DNA of 64,000 nucleotides from Ascidia mentula (taxonomy: Eukaryota; Chordata; Ascidiacea; Phlebobranchia; Ascidiidae). This document shows, in pieces, positions 1 to 60,300 of the stretch. The notes beneath the pieces were generated by a model that saw only the letters and a list, made by a program, of their open reading frames with translations, was not told the origin of the DNA and ran no database searches. The stretch covers positions 6,267,001 through 6,331,000 of the forward strand of contig OX387205.1 in NCBI GenBank assembly GCA_947561715.1, given 5' to 3'. The position numbers and the translations under genes were made by a program. Position 1 is the first letter of the stretch, and each line of letters starts with the position of its first letter.

Positions 1-577
1 CTAACTTGCCGTCATTTGTCCGTAACTGAGGAATTGTTATTTACGTTTAAATTGTCTTCTTTCTTCTCGCGCTCCGCGGGGAATACTCTGGTCGTTCCCT
101 TCGGCAGCAATGTAAGCCAAATTTTTTTGGGCTACCAACAGGAGTGAGTTGGATGTGTTTTTACCGCAGCCAAATGTCCGACTTTTGTGTTGTATTTTAT
201 CTGCGTTTACGTGACTGTATGTGAACTATTAATCAGAATGTTGCAACTGCATAACAATACAATCGCTGAATGTCACGACACAAATTAGAGTGTGCCTTTT
301 CTAAATCACCACGTTGATAATTCGCTCCGCTATTAGCGTAATTTACGTTTGTCACAAGACAATTGTATGATGAATTTTAAAAGTAAATATTTAAATTTGT
401 ACGTTGGCATATACTCGCTCTTGGCCTGGATATTCCAGCAACAGGATTTGAAATTTCCAATCGATTTTTTATTGTAATTCTGGTATTTCCTGATTGAGCA
501 CAAAGCATATTACACACTCCAAACACAAATTTGGGGCTTGGGTAAATGCAAAGATTGTCACCGGAGTCAAAGGGGCA
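1..577. other. No gene recognised (downstream flank of the CUB protease)
   Basis: AT-rich sequence past the 3' end of the minus-strand protease. I see no conserved coding exon, RNA gene or repeat structure here. Confidence 0.5.
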
Positions 578-583
578 TTTATT
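578..583 (-). terminator. Probable poly(A) signal of the CUB protease gene
   Basis: AATAAA read on the minus strand, only a few bases past the TAA stop at 591-589. This would make a very short 3' UTR; other signals further down cannot be excluded. Confidence 0.4.
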
Positions 584-588
584 TTCTC

Positions 589-3500
589 TTACGAAAACTG
601 AGCCATAATGGAATCGATAAAACTGCGAAGTTCTGCAACTCTTGCAAAAACCCCGGCTATTTCAGTGTCACAATTCGCTTCACCAAAACTCACGATTCCC
701 ATATGATACCAGCGATTATTGACATAACAATTAAGTGGTCCACCGCTGTCTCCCTGAAAAGCAAAACAAAAAAGTTTTGTTTGGCCAATCAAATTCAACC
801 GTTTAAGGCTAAATAAAACAATGGGACACAAATTACAATCGGAAACTATGGTTCGAGTTATACAATGCTTTCAAAAATATTCAAACGAAAGCGAAAAATC
901 TTCTCCGTGAATCTGAATATATTTTTGATGTGCCCAAAATCAAAATACGAAAATAGTAATACGCTATTTCTTAAAAAAATGTCCTCAAATGATGAAATCT
1001 CAATCAACGTATTTTACTTACATTACATGCCCCCATTCCTTGACCACCAGCACACTGCATGTCATCTGTTGTATCCAGGTTTGCTTGTTGGTAAAGATTG
1101 TAACAAGCTTGATCACTGAGAAGCGGCAAGGGCGCTTGTTCCAAAGTTTGACTGCCTTGGTTTCCACCTATACCACACACGTGTAATATATTGACGGAAG
1201 TATGACTTGCAGAAAAATGTTTAATATTTTTTTTATTCTTATATTCATTATTAATTGCAATCAAACGAAATGCTGAATTCCAACCATAAAAACATTTATT
1301 GCATGGTTTAATACTTGTTATGTTTTGTACCTTCTACAGTGACTCCCCAGCCTGTAACAACACATTGCATTCCTGCAGGGAAGGTCCATCCTGAATGAGC
1401 CTCGCAAGCCGGAGACACATAGTCGTTAAACACAGCAGGCTCTTTAAGTTTTACCATTGCTGTAACACGACGTTATTTGTTAAAAATTAGTTTTGTAATT
1501 ATTTTTGATGAGTATGAGTATGTTACCCACCAACATCGTGGCTGCGGTCAGGATTGTCATATTCAGGGTGAGTGAACTTTGCAACGATATCGATTAACTG
1601 AACGGAAGCTTCTTGTCTCGATTTATCGTGCATACCAAGAGCTGCCTGGTCGGATCCATAAGTTCCAATACTGTCAAAAGTCACAAAATGTACGAATTAT
1701 GTGCAAGCAGATCGTTCATTTACTTTTATACTTTCTCGATAAGTTTGTGTTTTTATAAATTTAGGTTGAAAATAATTATAAACATATTGCTTGCAATATA
1801 AGTTCCGCGCAGTGAGCTGCAGTTACAACCCATAAGTTGTCTATCAAAGTTCCTCCACAATACGCCTTTCCATACGACCCTTGTAAAGAAACCTGAAAAC
1901 AATAGTCAGCACAATATAAAGAAGGCAAAAAAGAAAAGTCATTTGCAGACCTGCCACGGCCAACTATGTGGCACAACTTCTTCTCCGTTGACAACTCTTG
2001 ATTGGAAATAGGAAACAGCTGCACCCTGTGCCTCATAATCAAAACCAGTTATTACAGGCTTTACCATCGGATTGCCACAAGCGCTATCATCTTGGTTTCC
2101 CGCTGTAAAACAGTGGTTTTAACAAACTTGAGGACTTGGTAGATTGAAAACAAATGTAGTTAAATAATTAACAAAGAAATACGAGGAAAGTTTCCAGTTG
2201 GTAGATCAGTTGGTTGTTGAGTGGGCATGGTTGTTGTTTCAGGAGGAGTTGGGGGCATTGTCGTTGATGGAGGCAAGGTGTTGCCCTCTGTTGTCGACTG
2301 TATGATGGTGGTCGACACTGCGTCTGTTACCGTTGTAGATGGTGGCACATTAACTGTAGTAGTTGGTATGACTGAAAAACAGCACGTTTCACATGACAAA
2401 ACATCGGTCACATTTATGTACGCTTTACATGACAAGAAAAAGTAGGTTTCCTACCGTTTCCTTGAGCTACGTATTTAAGGCTGAAGCCAGCTCCACGCTG
2501 CATTGGAAGAATGCTACTCCCGGTTATAAATGAAACGGTCATTTCAGAAGTTCTCATTTCTACTACAACTCCAGGATCATCGCAAAAATCTCCTGTCACA
2601 ACAAAACAAGATAATTGGCGTGATTTTCAAGTTTTTTATTTTATTGTTAGAACAATGCAACAATATATCTGTTGCTTATAGGTTATTTCCAAATAATTGC
2701 TATTTAGAATTTGCATCAATAATATGATTGCATAAACATAATTAAATTCTTATTGCGATTGTGCGAATTTAAAGATTTGGACAGTAACTAAAAAAAGTTA
2801 CAAAGTAAACAAAGATTAAAATGGAATTTACGCCCAGGTGCTGCCCAGTTGTCGTCATCGTACAGCACAATATAATCGTAACATCCATTTGCGTCCAAGT
2901 CCATATCAAGAAAGGTGATCTGATAGCTTAGAGCACCAGGAACACGCAACTTCCAGCTCTGAGAAGATGACGAAGTATAGCCATTGGGATAACTGGGACT
3001 ACTGATAATTCCGGTAGCTTCTGTTACCAAGGTGGCATAGTCTGTAGACATTGCAAACGTAAAGTTTCAACATAAGCTTGGAAGTTTATAAGATAAAACG
3101 CATTTCGACACATATTCTTGTACAACTGTTTGTATATTGATGACACCACAGAATCGTACTAAGAATTTTGATTTCCAGTCTACCAAATAGCGGTGCTCTG
3201 CTTGTTTAATTTGTGGTGTGTTATCTGGTCACAAAACCTTTATTTTTTTGATACTGTACCGACCAAGCATATTCCACGCACGTGCACCGCATATACGCAG
3301 TCACCCTTCACACGCATGCTCCCAGAAGTTTTTCAGCGATCCTGCGGTAGAACGCGCGCTGGACACGATAACTTCTACTTTTGCATTGGTGACCATGCCA
3401 TATTTACCTTCTGTAGCTATATTGCTTATTTACATTTTGCAGTCTACATAAATTATAGTCACTGGTGCAAACTAAAATGGTTTGATTATCCTCGCAGCAA

Positions 3501-3785
3501 AGACGCAGCGCAGCTTATGCAAAGCCCCAACTTTTTTCTGTAGGCCTATATCAAAATGCGTTTAAAACGTAACGGGCACAAACAAAAACACATTTACATA
3601 GTGATAAAGTTTATCAAAATATAGCAGACAACTCGTAATGTACAAGGCTAAGTTAAATAACGTCTAAAAATGAGAAAAGGGTACTTGCCATCTACATCGT
3701 TTCTGATAAGTTGTGGAAAAGCAATTGCCACAGACAAACAGCACAAAAGTAACAGCGGAGAACTGAACATTTTAATTATTGGCAT
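589..3785 (-). CDS. Secreted CUB domain, Thr/Pro linker, chymotrypsin-fold (S1) serine protease
   Basis: My 10-exon model on the minus strand is 3785-3689, 3041-2832, 2592-2455, 2371-2183, 2102-1951, 1892-1795, 1670-1531, 1459-1331, 1167-1022 and 753-589. It gives 487 residues with all phases consistent. A signal peptide (start at 3785, or the in-frame Met at 3770 giving [11 protein letters not shown]...) is followed by a CUB domain (about 33-147), a Thr/Pro linker (148-211) and a protease domain. The activation site is R247|VVNG. The catalytic triad is visible: His289 in AAHC, Asp340 in SHDVA and Ser436 in GDSGGP. A Cys before the activation site (SACGNP) could keep the light chain tethered, as in chymotrypsin. 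The residue equivalent to chymotrypsin 189 is Gly, not Asp, so trypsin-like specificity is not expected. Two introns (donors at 3688 and 1794) appear to use GC rather than GT. The substrate is unknown. Exon edges are inferred; family and domain order are secure. Confidence 0.9.
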
Positions 3786-4258
3786 CAACTTCCCCTGCCA
3801 AACTATCGTTTTTTGCCCACTTTTAAATGCTGGATGTAAGTGCAACATCGACAGAATTAATTTCAGGTGTTGTTTTTCTAAGGGTCGTGTGAATGAACGC
3901 ACATGTTTGGTAACGAAACTTTCGTGTTTCTGGTTGGTTTAAAACTGATGGTGCGTCGGGGGCGTCAACCTGACAGATGGCGCAGAAATACAGTTGCGCA
4001 ACGATGTCACACACATTTTGAACATGAAAAACCAGTGGAGAAACAAGCCATAGAAATAATGTCACGGAGTCAAAATATTGCTAGCTTGACCATTACCGTA
4101 ACTTCTTTATGGCAGGATAGGCGATGGTAGGACACTCTTATATGTTAGGTAAACTTCAACATCACGGTCTAGAAAAGAATACGAGTTCGCAATGCGTGGA
4201 GTTGTAGAAGATACTTTTAAACTTTTTTCAACTAAATACGTAGAGGCAATGATTTCAT
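3786..4258. other. Intergenic, nothing recognised
   Basis: This is the spacer between the 5' end of the CUB protease and the 3' end of PSME3, which lie in tandem on the minus strand. It should include the protease promoter, but I see no element I can name. Confidence 0.5.
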
Positions 4259-4264
4259 TTTATT
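4259..4264 (-). terminator. Probable poly(A) signal of PSME3
   Basis: AATAAA on the minus strand about 245 bp after the PSME3 stop codon. Confidence 0.4.
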
Positions 4265-4507
4265 TAGGCCGCCCTTTTCATGGCACACAATTGTGTTTCA
4301 TAAAAGAGATAAAAAAAACACCAAAGAAATCTAAAAGATAAAACATTGTGGAAATAAGGAAATGCATTTATACAAGTATTGAATTTCCAAATCAAGTCAA
4401 TGGTGTCATGATCCTTTTTGATGCTCTAAACCAAATAACCTCCTCACATTCAAGGCTTACATCTGCTGCATCAAGAATCTCACTCTAATGTTTTTTCAGT
4501 CACCATT

Positions 4508-6067
4508 TCAATACATTCCATCAATATTAACATTTCTTGGTTTTTTAATTTTTTCTATGTTTTTGATGATCATGTCATGAAGGGTTGACTAAAATGAAAA
4601 GCAAAATTTATTGAAGTGGAAAGCATAGAACACTTCACCAACTTACATAATGATTTCGCAATTCCGCAGTCATTAACCTTATGCTAAGAAATTGCTTTTC
4701 ATCAATTTCTTGCACAAACTGCCTATAATCCCCTACATGTGGATACTTGGCAATTTTGGACACAATTTGTCCTCTGTAAAACAACAAAACAAAAAAACTA
4801 ATGTGTTAAATTTTATTACCTAAAGAGTACAGAATAACAAAGATAACTTTACTTCAGGGGTAAGCAACCTTGTGACATTATTACCATACTTTTTGCCACC
4901 AAAAGCCTGGGCCACTGGTAACCAGGCCTACAGCACAAAGCAGTTGCATTTACCTTGTAAAAAAGTACTTTGAAATTTGGTCCAGATATGATGCTGTTTC
5001 ACTTTCCACCTGCCTTAACTCAGACAATGTTTCTTCCTGTGAACATTTTAAGTTAAGCAATGTTAAATTCACGGCTACTCCAAAACAGTACATACCTGAA
5101 TGGAAACACCGAAATTGTTTCCGTCTTCTATTTTAGGAATAAGTAGTGTAACCCACATCCTCACTGTGTTGCATTTTTCAATCAATGTTAAGATATCAGG
5201 TTTTATGGTATTGACAAGTTTTAATATGTGGTCATTGCATGGAACTGTGCCATTTGGAAAAACAAGAACCTTTGAATCTAAAAATTTTGTTTATCTTGAG
5301 TTAAATGTGGCTTCCATGTGAAAGAAAAATATGTTTTACTACAATATGTTGTTTTGGCTTCTAACTCTCCAGCTGAGTCAGAAACTTTTCGTTTTTTTGC
5401 TTTCATACTCCTTTCACCAACATCATTATGATTGGAGAGGTCAGCTGGCTCAGGAACAGGGATATTAATGGGTTTCTTTGTTGAAGACATGTTCAGTTGC
5501 ATATCTTCTTTCTAAAATTTCAGTAAAATAACAGAGGTATTGTACAGCAATATTGAGATAATTGCCAAGATAGGAAGTATATAAGCATGGAGCCAATAAT
5601 ATAAATTCTGTGTGCTGCATAAACATTGACCTGTAAGGTCTCATCAGTGCAAAGTAGAAGTCTTTGACTTTCCTTTAATTACACAAAGCTGTACTGATCA
5701 GACCTTCCCATAGGTCCATCTGTATGTAGCTCACAGAAAAAAAAAGGTATGTTTAAAACTTTATTTTTCAAAACTGCATACTACATCAATTTTATGAATC
5801 ACTTCATAGGTAAATAGCAAAATGCATCAACCTTTTGGTACAAAAAACTCAATTATCTAAATTTTTACATACCTTTAGCATGTTATCCAACTCAATACAT
5901 TTTCTTGGAAAAAAATCTTTAACAAGTTGTTCTGCCTCTTTGGTAATATTTTCCTTGAAAGATTCAACCTTCATTGTAAAAAAAATTAACTAAAATATTG
6001 TTGGTAATAAATGCAGGTATGTTTTTACTTGTTGCTTCAAGTCATCATCCATAATGTCCAAATTCAT
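4508..6067 (-). CDS. PSME3: Proteasome activator complex subunit 3 (PA28-gamma / REG-gamma)
   Basis: Seven minus-strand exons, 6067-6029, 5968-5873, 5511-5340, 5277-5096, 5036-4954, 4773-4647 and 4588-4508, join in frame to 259 residues; human PSME3 is about 254. Recognisable blocks are VESFKENITKEAEQLVKDFF near the N-terminus, IPVPEPA and a basic KAKKRKV (about 82-88) where PA28-gamma carries its nuclear localisation signal, then IEKCNTVRMWVTLLIPKIED and NFGVSIQEE, KYPHVGDYRQFVQEIDEK in the region of the activation loop, and LHDMIIKNIEKIKKPR. The protein ends in Tyr, as PA28-gamma does; the C-termini of these activators dock on the 20S alpha ring. The known role is a nuclear heptameric cap giving ubiquitin-independent degradation. 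The start is set by the first Met of exon 1; a second Met five codons later is possible. The internal basic signal argues for the gamma rather than the alpha/beta paralogue. Confidence 0.96.
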
Positions 6068-6305
6068 TGTTGATTTTTGGAAAATAAAACAACTAAATGT
6101 TTTGTTACCTAAAGATACTTTATTAAAAGATTTTGCTATGATAATAAAATATTGTCTCAATTTAAACAATAACCATTGTACAAAAAAGCAATTAAATTAG
6201 GTAAAGAAAATCATTGCATTCTATATTTGACAACTTTTGAAGAAATTCGGACAGATATTGTTGTCTCTCCATAGAGTATGTAGACTAAATGTTATAAGTA
6301 CAGAC

Positions 6306-6673
6306 CAATGGTTCCTCAAACTTTTTCTGCTTGCAGCAGACTAAAAATAAAAACAATTGTGGCACACTCATTATAAAAACGAAATAGTTTGAAAAAAATT
6401 AAACGGCAAAGTGTGATTCCCTGTGAGGAAATCGCCATCATAAGGGCCCCCTGAAGTTTAATCAACGTCCACACTATTATAATGTCTTGCTACTGTAGTT
6501 CTTTTTGTTGTGGTCACAAAATAAACATGATTTAATAGCTAATGGATAGTGCGCAGTCAAGCCTTTTTTGTATTGACCAGCTTATTTTTTTGCAAAAATA
6601 AATAGCTTATAAAAAGCTTAAGTTTCATGGCACACCTTAGAATCTTTTACGGTACACACTTTGACAAACACTG
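6306..6673. mobile_element. Old hAT-type MITE (non-autonomous)
   Basis: The left end begins CAATGGTTCCTCAAACTTT and the right end, read on the opposite strand, begins CAGTGTTTGTCAAAG. This resembles the CAGTGGTTCTCAAACT ends of hAT elements. The flanks GTACAGAC (6298-6305) and GTACTGAT (6674-6681) match at 6 of 8 positions, fitting a decayed 8-bp target-site duplication. There is no coding sequence inside. Confidence 0.6.
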
Positions 6674-7589
6674 GTACTGATAATAGACTACTGACACTGT
6701 GCAAAAGGTTTCAGGCCAACCAAAAATCTATGTATCACCTAAATAATTTCAGTGCAGGATTAAAGAAATCTAATGGTCAGCAAAGTCCTCTTTGCATTAA
6801 AAGTTAATTCCTTCACAAGCTTTAGTTTAAAAAATTGATTAACGAAATTGTAAATTACAGGGGCATGCACCCGCCTTTCACAATTTAATTAAGGCCAACA
6901 GAGTCTTAAACCATGCAGCTGTCGGACAGAAACAATATAATGCGCTAGTTGTCTTAAATAAACTTGATGGTAGTCATAATTATGACTCAAAAGTAGGTAT
7001 ATATACATAATGAAATTGAGAAATAACAATGTTGGTATCATACATTGGGCGCGAATCAAAAAATTGCAAGCTTTTCAAGAATCCAATTTCCAACCACGCT
7101 GAAACCCCTGGGACATCTTCAAACACACTTATCTCCAGAAATGGGTTTCGCGTGGTTGCCTTTTGTGTAGTATCTCTGTTGTGTTGTTTTTAAAGCTAAA
7201 ATTAGTATAATTCGTAAATGATTTTTCACAATGTAAAAAAAATAGAACAAATTAAAAAAAAATTAGCGCAAGGTAATAGACACACATCTTATTTAGTTTT
7301 ATTTTAGATGATTCATGCATGACTGATCTTGACTTGTTTGGTGCCCGGCCTTTTAATTGATTTAAGCAAACAGCTAAACTTGGCGATCCCGTGGAAATAG
7401 CGGAAGTTTTGTTGTGAAAAAAAAAACTTGAAAAAGACATAAATGCCACCATGTGATGGTCATTAAATCTTTTTAATTTACACGTTACAGCTACACCGTA
7501 GAGTTTTCCACTTTGACTCGCTTGATAACCAATAAGAACATCAAACATTGTTTTTTCCTGACAAGTCGGAGAGAAATTTGAAAAATCAA

Positions 7590-7668
7590 GCTCCCGGTGA
7601 GGTTTTAACTCACGACCCGGGGCTAACCTATCAGACCCAACGCTCTATACCAACTGAGCTACAGGAGC
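7590..7668 (-). repeat. tRNA-like element: tRNA pseudogene or SINE head
   Basis: Read on the minus strand this has a 7-bp acceptor stem (GCTCCTG with CGGGAGC, one G-T pair), a D stem GCTC/GAGC, an intact A box (TAGCTCAGTTGG) and a perfect T stem GTGAG/CTCAC. The T loop is TTAAAAC instead of the usual TTCRANY. The anticodon arm is about 5 nt too long and does not pair properly, so a working tRNA is unlikely. A similar T-arm fragment (GAGTTAAAACC) lies on the minus strand near 15140-15170, suggesting a dispersed SINE. Confidence 0.6.
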
Positions 7669-7731
7669 TCACATATACGTAGGGGATCTCTACCAATATA
7701 ATCAGACAACGCAGTAATGTTTCATGCATCG

Positions 7732-7864
7732 GTATGATTGGAAGGTTTGCCCCACTGCGCAGGTCCTTACTTGGCGATGTCACGGCTGCGAAGCCTGTAA
7801 ACCTAATGATCTTGAACAATAACTGTGAAGGACCTGCACAGTGATGCGATCCTGTCAATCATGC
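7732..7864. repeat. Imperfect inverted repeat (~37-bp arms, ~59-bp loop)
   Basis: The left arm 7732-7768 pairs with the right arm 7828-7864. The inner part CACTGCGCAGGTCCTT matches at 15 of 16 bases and the outer part shares ATGATTG and AGG blocks. No coding content. It could be a MITE, the body of the neighbouring SINE-like element, or a hairpin transcript. Confidence 0.6.
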
Positions 7865-8899
7865 CATTGCATAAAATATTACTGCATCATCTGTACCAAT
7901 TGTCGTATGTGAAACATTAGTGTAGTCAGGGAGGGGTCATTGCCCCTCCAAAATATACAAGTCGAAGAATTGCAAGTTTGGGATTTTCAAAAGTCTGGTT
8001 TGTAGCTAACTACAAAAAAATATTTGCGGTCAAGCACGCCATGTTGGTTGCCTCTACGCAAGGCGTGGTTTCAAACCAGAATCATTTATTCGCCCAAATC
8101 TATGAAATATTTCGTCCCGAACAAAATTTCGAGCTGGCTACACAATTGTGTCCAAATTAGATGCATTTGCACGCACTAGGATGCTAAATAGAGTCTTATT
8201 CTGAACGGCACGTTAAATGTGACGCCAAAGCAATATGTTGAAACTGTAAAACAACGTAATAATTTTTCTTTTATATTATGCCCATAAAATTAAATAAGAA
8301 CGCAAATATCAGTGAAAACAAGCAAAGAGGGGGACGTAGAGCAAATCATAGTCTTTTTGTGAAAGCAAGATATACCGTGAGATAAACTGCACAAATAAAA
8401 AAACATTTTAAAGAAGGATGCTTTGAAATCCACAAGACATGTCCATACGTATAGCTTTTACTGAAAATTCCTGATCTCTGCGTCAAAGCCGAATAATCCG
8501 TCAGGTTCACGTGCGTCATTACACCCGGATGAAGTTACTGCTTCCTATATTAACTTTACCCCCAAGGTTTGGTTGTTGGAGCAATAGAAGTTGGGCAAAC
8601 ATCTCCGCGGCGATTGATTAATCTACATCCGTGTGTAATTGTTGACACCACGTCCGAACGGCTTCTCTCTACTCTGGAATAACAATGAGGAAAAGCACAC
8701 TCGGTGCCAAAACTTGACGTGTAGTTCTTTGTAAAACTTTTTGGGCTTTGTCCAATAGGTTCAATATCTTTTATCCGTCAGATTATAATTTTTTCTGGTG
8801 CCGGAAGTAAAGTCTGTTATATTAGTTGCCACATGGAGCAAGTTCACGCATTGACTGAATTAGTCGACAGAGAAAAGGTGCAATTAAGCAGGACCTACA

Positions 8900-56770
<47,871 letters not shown>

Positions 56771-57030
56771 ACGTTTTGCAACTTAAAACTGAAAACGAAT
56801 ATAGTGCAGTTGCCACATCCTACCATGTGTCAGTGACTGTTACTTGGACTTTCCTTGACAATGAGTTTCGTCTTTTTTTACATTTTGCTTCTGCATAGTT
56901 TATGTGTAACCAGTTAGTTCCTTGCTATGCGAAATACACGTAGATTGCATTCAAAGATGTGGTGAATGTACATGTCAACTAATTCGGGAACTAATTTCTA
57001 TTAATTGAGCTCAACAGCGAACCGGAGGAA

Positions 57031-57036
57031 AATAAA
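57031..57036 (+). terminator. Probable poly(A) signal of the mucin gene
   Basis: AATAAA about 260 bp after the mucin stop codon. Confidence 0.45.
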
Positions 57037-57131
57037 AAGTGAGGATTGTTTGAATTTGCAGAATGCTCTTCATCAGAACAAGCAAAACAGGGCAGACCTA
57101 GCTAAATACTGAAGTATTTCGAAATAGAATA

Positions 57132-57137
57132 TTTATT
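57132..57137 (-). terminator. Probable poly(A) signal of the ZP gene
   Basis: AATAAA on the minus strand about 170 bp after the stop codon of the ZP-domain gene. Confidence 0.45.
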
Positions 57138-57309
57138 GCGCATCCAAACACTCAGCAGCATCACCGAATAAAGTTAAAAACATGAACAAAGCGAAAAGCA
57201 GACACGTGCAAAAGAATCAAACAAACATAATCTCTAAAAACGTCAAAAACAACTTGAAGGTGCACTTGCTGATAAAAGTTAACACAGTATTAAATCGATG
57301 GTGTTGACA

Positions 57310-60300
57310 TCAAAACGACTCTGTTGAAAACTTAAGGGAAGTAAGTTGTTGAGTTGATCGCTTGCTAACCGCAATTTTCTTTCGGGTTTGTCTTTTTCTT
57401 ATGATAACAGCCGCAATCACGCCAAGCATAACAAGCACAAGGCCACAGAACAAGCCTAGAGCGACGAGGGTGAAATCCACTGCAACAAGTACAAAATAAA
57501 CATGCTTAACTTGTACATAACTCGCTTTTATTCGTGACATATGAAATTAAATGATACATTAACTAGGTTACGAGAATATTATTGAGTAAGCTTACCGTTT
57601 TGTTGGTCAGTCGACTCTGCAGCGTTTGATGGAATATCCTCAAAGTAAACTTGAATTGGGCCCTGTGTGACTGTGTGACCAATATTTGGAATGTATTTTG
57701 AATCATACACCCCTTCGTGTGAGGGAAGGTCTCTTTTTCTTCGAAAATCCACTTCACCCTTGCAGTTAACCTATTGAAAAGTTGGGTTATACATATTGCG
57801 GTTATCATGTAGAGGTTCAGTTCACTGAGTTATTATGAAGCGATTAAAGTTTTGGGACCAAAACTGGTTTGTATTTTACCCGTAGGCGGTTGTCTGCGTC
57901 AAATTCCAACTGACATTTAAACATAGGAGTACGATAAAAGCTGAAAGTACGCACAAGGAAGCAGACTTTATCAGATTGTATTTAAAGGTCAAAGTAAACC
58001 AGTTCAAAAATTTACACTATCTGATCTTGTTACTATTTTTTTTTCTGTAAAACTTATATATTTATGTGATTAAAAAAACCTTTTATGATTTACACTTGAT
58101 GGGAAGATTTTGTAAAACATCTGTAACAACTACTGGCTCGAACGGATAACTGTGACTAAATTTAAATGGTCAAATATGTGTAACGAGTGTAATTACTCGA
58201 AATACGTTATAGTATCATATTACTGTTGATTTTTACAAACCCTTTCTCCTGTACATGTTTCTCTCGTTTTGTTGCAGATGTCAACTTCGCAATGTAAATA
58301 CACATCATCAGCACTCCAGCGCCATTTAAACATTTGAAATTTAAACTGACCCTCAGTTGTTTCGCCATTGTAGCGTATTTGAACAGTGGTATCATTTGGC
58401 GTGGCACACCTTTTTGAAATGAAAACAAAAAATATTTCATAAAAATATAAGCTTGTTCCCAACTAATTTTGCGATTGTTTTTTTGCTGATTAGTTTCATT
58501 GCATAAAAAGATAATTAGATGTGATTCTCCCGTCAGAGAAAAGGGCGATTTAGGAGTATTAATGCAAAAAATAAACAGCTGTAACCTGTCAATAATAAGC
58601 AAATGCTTTGTTGAAATAGGATCTGCAGGGTCGCTGGATTGCGAAGCAAAACAACGATCCATTGTTACAACTAAGCTCGAGTCTTTGGCGAATGCGAGTT
58701 CAACCTGTCAATGTTTCAACAACGTTTATTCATTACTGCTAAAAATCTTTTGAACAAACTCTTTTATTTACTTGCACGTAAACGTATGTTCCAATGGCAA
58801 TTGTGGGTGCCTGCGTGTATTCGTGATCCGGTGTGTAACTATTGTCATCAAATAACTTCATTCTTACTTCAAACTTTCCTTGTTCCGTTGCAAATTTCAG
58901 AACACTGAATAAAAAAAAACATTTTCTTGAAATAAAAAGGCTAATAGTGCAGCAAGCAAAATGGTTGGTCCAAAAAATCTAAAAACTATTTCTGAGGCAA
59001 GAATCAGCAGGGCGCTTCAAACACGCATCCTCCAAGAATGGATAGAAATAGTGTTTTTATGTTAAAGTTGTTAGGTTTACTATTATATTTACAAATCCAA
59101 TGGTACTGCATTTTTATTGACAAAAATGTTAAATATTAGAGACACCAAATACGGCTTTCTGCCTAACTTCAAACGCGACGAAACAAACTAATAACGATTG
59201 TGTTGAGATCACCTGAGTAAATTAAACGAAGGTGAGACGAAAACGTCAAAGACTTAAACGCGGGTTTTATTTTCAAGTGGAGGTGTGTTGCGGTAAAACT
59301 TTCCCGTTGTTTTGTATTGCATGGCATATGTATGCATCACCAAACTGCCTCTGAGAGTTAAGTTTAAATCATGCACATTGATGGTAAAAACAAAATAGCG
59401 GAATTTCACGCTAAAATCTTAATGGTGCCGACGGCAAACTGACCGATCTTATCTTACTTTACCTGGATGTTGTCGCTCGTCCAGTCTATATATACACAAC
59501 TTACGATTTGAATAAAAAAATGCTTGCGTTTTGTAATAAAATATTTTTAGCTTTTTAATTGACAGTTAAAAATAGTCAATAGTTGTTGTTCTCAAACAGT
59601 GTACAGATGATAAGTTTTTTCTTTGTGCAAATTTTAAGTATTGAATCTGGTTGAATTGGTTAAATTATTTTTTGGCATTTAGAATTTTTTTATCTTAATT
59701 TTCAAGAGACATTCGATTTAATTCCCACTTGTTTAGGACGCTAGGGGTAAAATGGCAGCAAACCAAAACCGGTTTCACAGGTTCTTGCTTTGAACGACCA
59801 ACAGCGTGCTTCAAAGTGCCCTACAGGGGAGTTGTTCCTCGGTTGCGTATGCCGAGGTCAATTGCGTAATTTACGACTAATGTCAAAGCGAAGGCAAGTA
59901 AGTAACCACCAGTAATAATATCCCTAAAATTGCCGACGCTTGTTTATTTTTATGCCGGCTATCAAATCTCACCCGTTAAGAATGTTACATAATCAACTCA
60001 CTTCAAAGTAGGTAGTATAGGCGGCCCAGAAACGGTATAGGTGTCTTCGTAAATGCACTTAAAATCCAGTAAAACCAGTTTGCGGTCAATGAGATTTTGT
60101 GGATTATGAATCTCGCGATTCCAAACTACGGTGTTGCTGAACGTGTAATCATCGCCGGGTCTCCTTTGCTGAAATTAAAAATATTTGTGGTGATGAGTTT
60201 GTGTGCAGTCTAACTAAGAGAATAACCACATGTACACGTTTCACCTTTACCTAGATAAGAGATTAACGGCGATAATAAGCGTTCAACGTTTTAAGAAGAG

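Larger units (their letters stand above)
6068..8899. other. Intergenic region between PSME3 and the mucin
   Basis: No coding exon recognised. The two genes diverge, so promoters of both should lie here. Three repeats occupy parts of it: a hAT-type MITE (6306-6673), a tRNA-like element (7590-7668) and an imperfect hairpin (7732-7864). A 98-codon minus-strand open frame at 7252-7548 has no recognisable family. Confidence 0.6.
56771..57309. other. Convergent intergenic region, mucin and ZP gene 3' ends
   Basis: No gene. It contains a poly(A) signal for each gene, on opposite strands and about 100 bp apart, so the two 3' UTRs nearly meet. Confidence 0.6.

Noticed and set aside
7252..7548. 98-codon minus-strand ORF as a gene
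   Set aside because: No recognisable family, no splice or domain signals, and low-complexity AT-rich sequence around it.
7590..7668. Functional tRNA gene
   Set aside because: The anticodon arm is too long and unpaired, and the T loop/B box is off consensus, so it was called a tRNA-like repeat.
7732..7864. microRNA precursor
   Set aside because: The 59-base loop and repeat-like neighbourhood fit a MITE or SINE better, and no mature sequence can be identified from DNA alone.
58207..58662. 151-codon minus-strand ORF
   Set aside because: It reads through a ZP-gene intron in a different frame from the ZP-C motifs CATPNDT and DDVYLHC.
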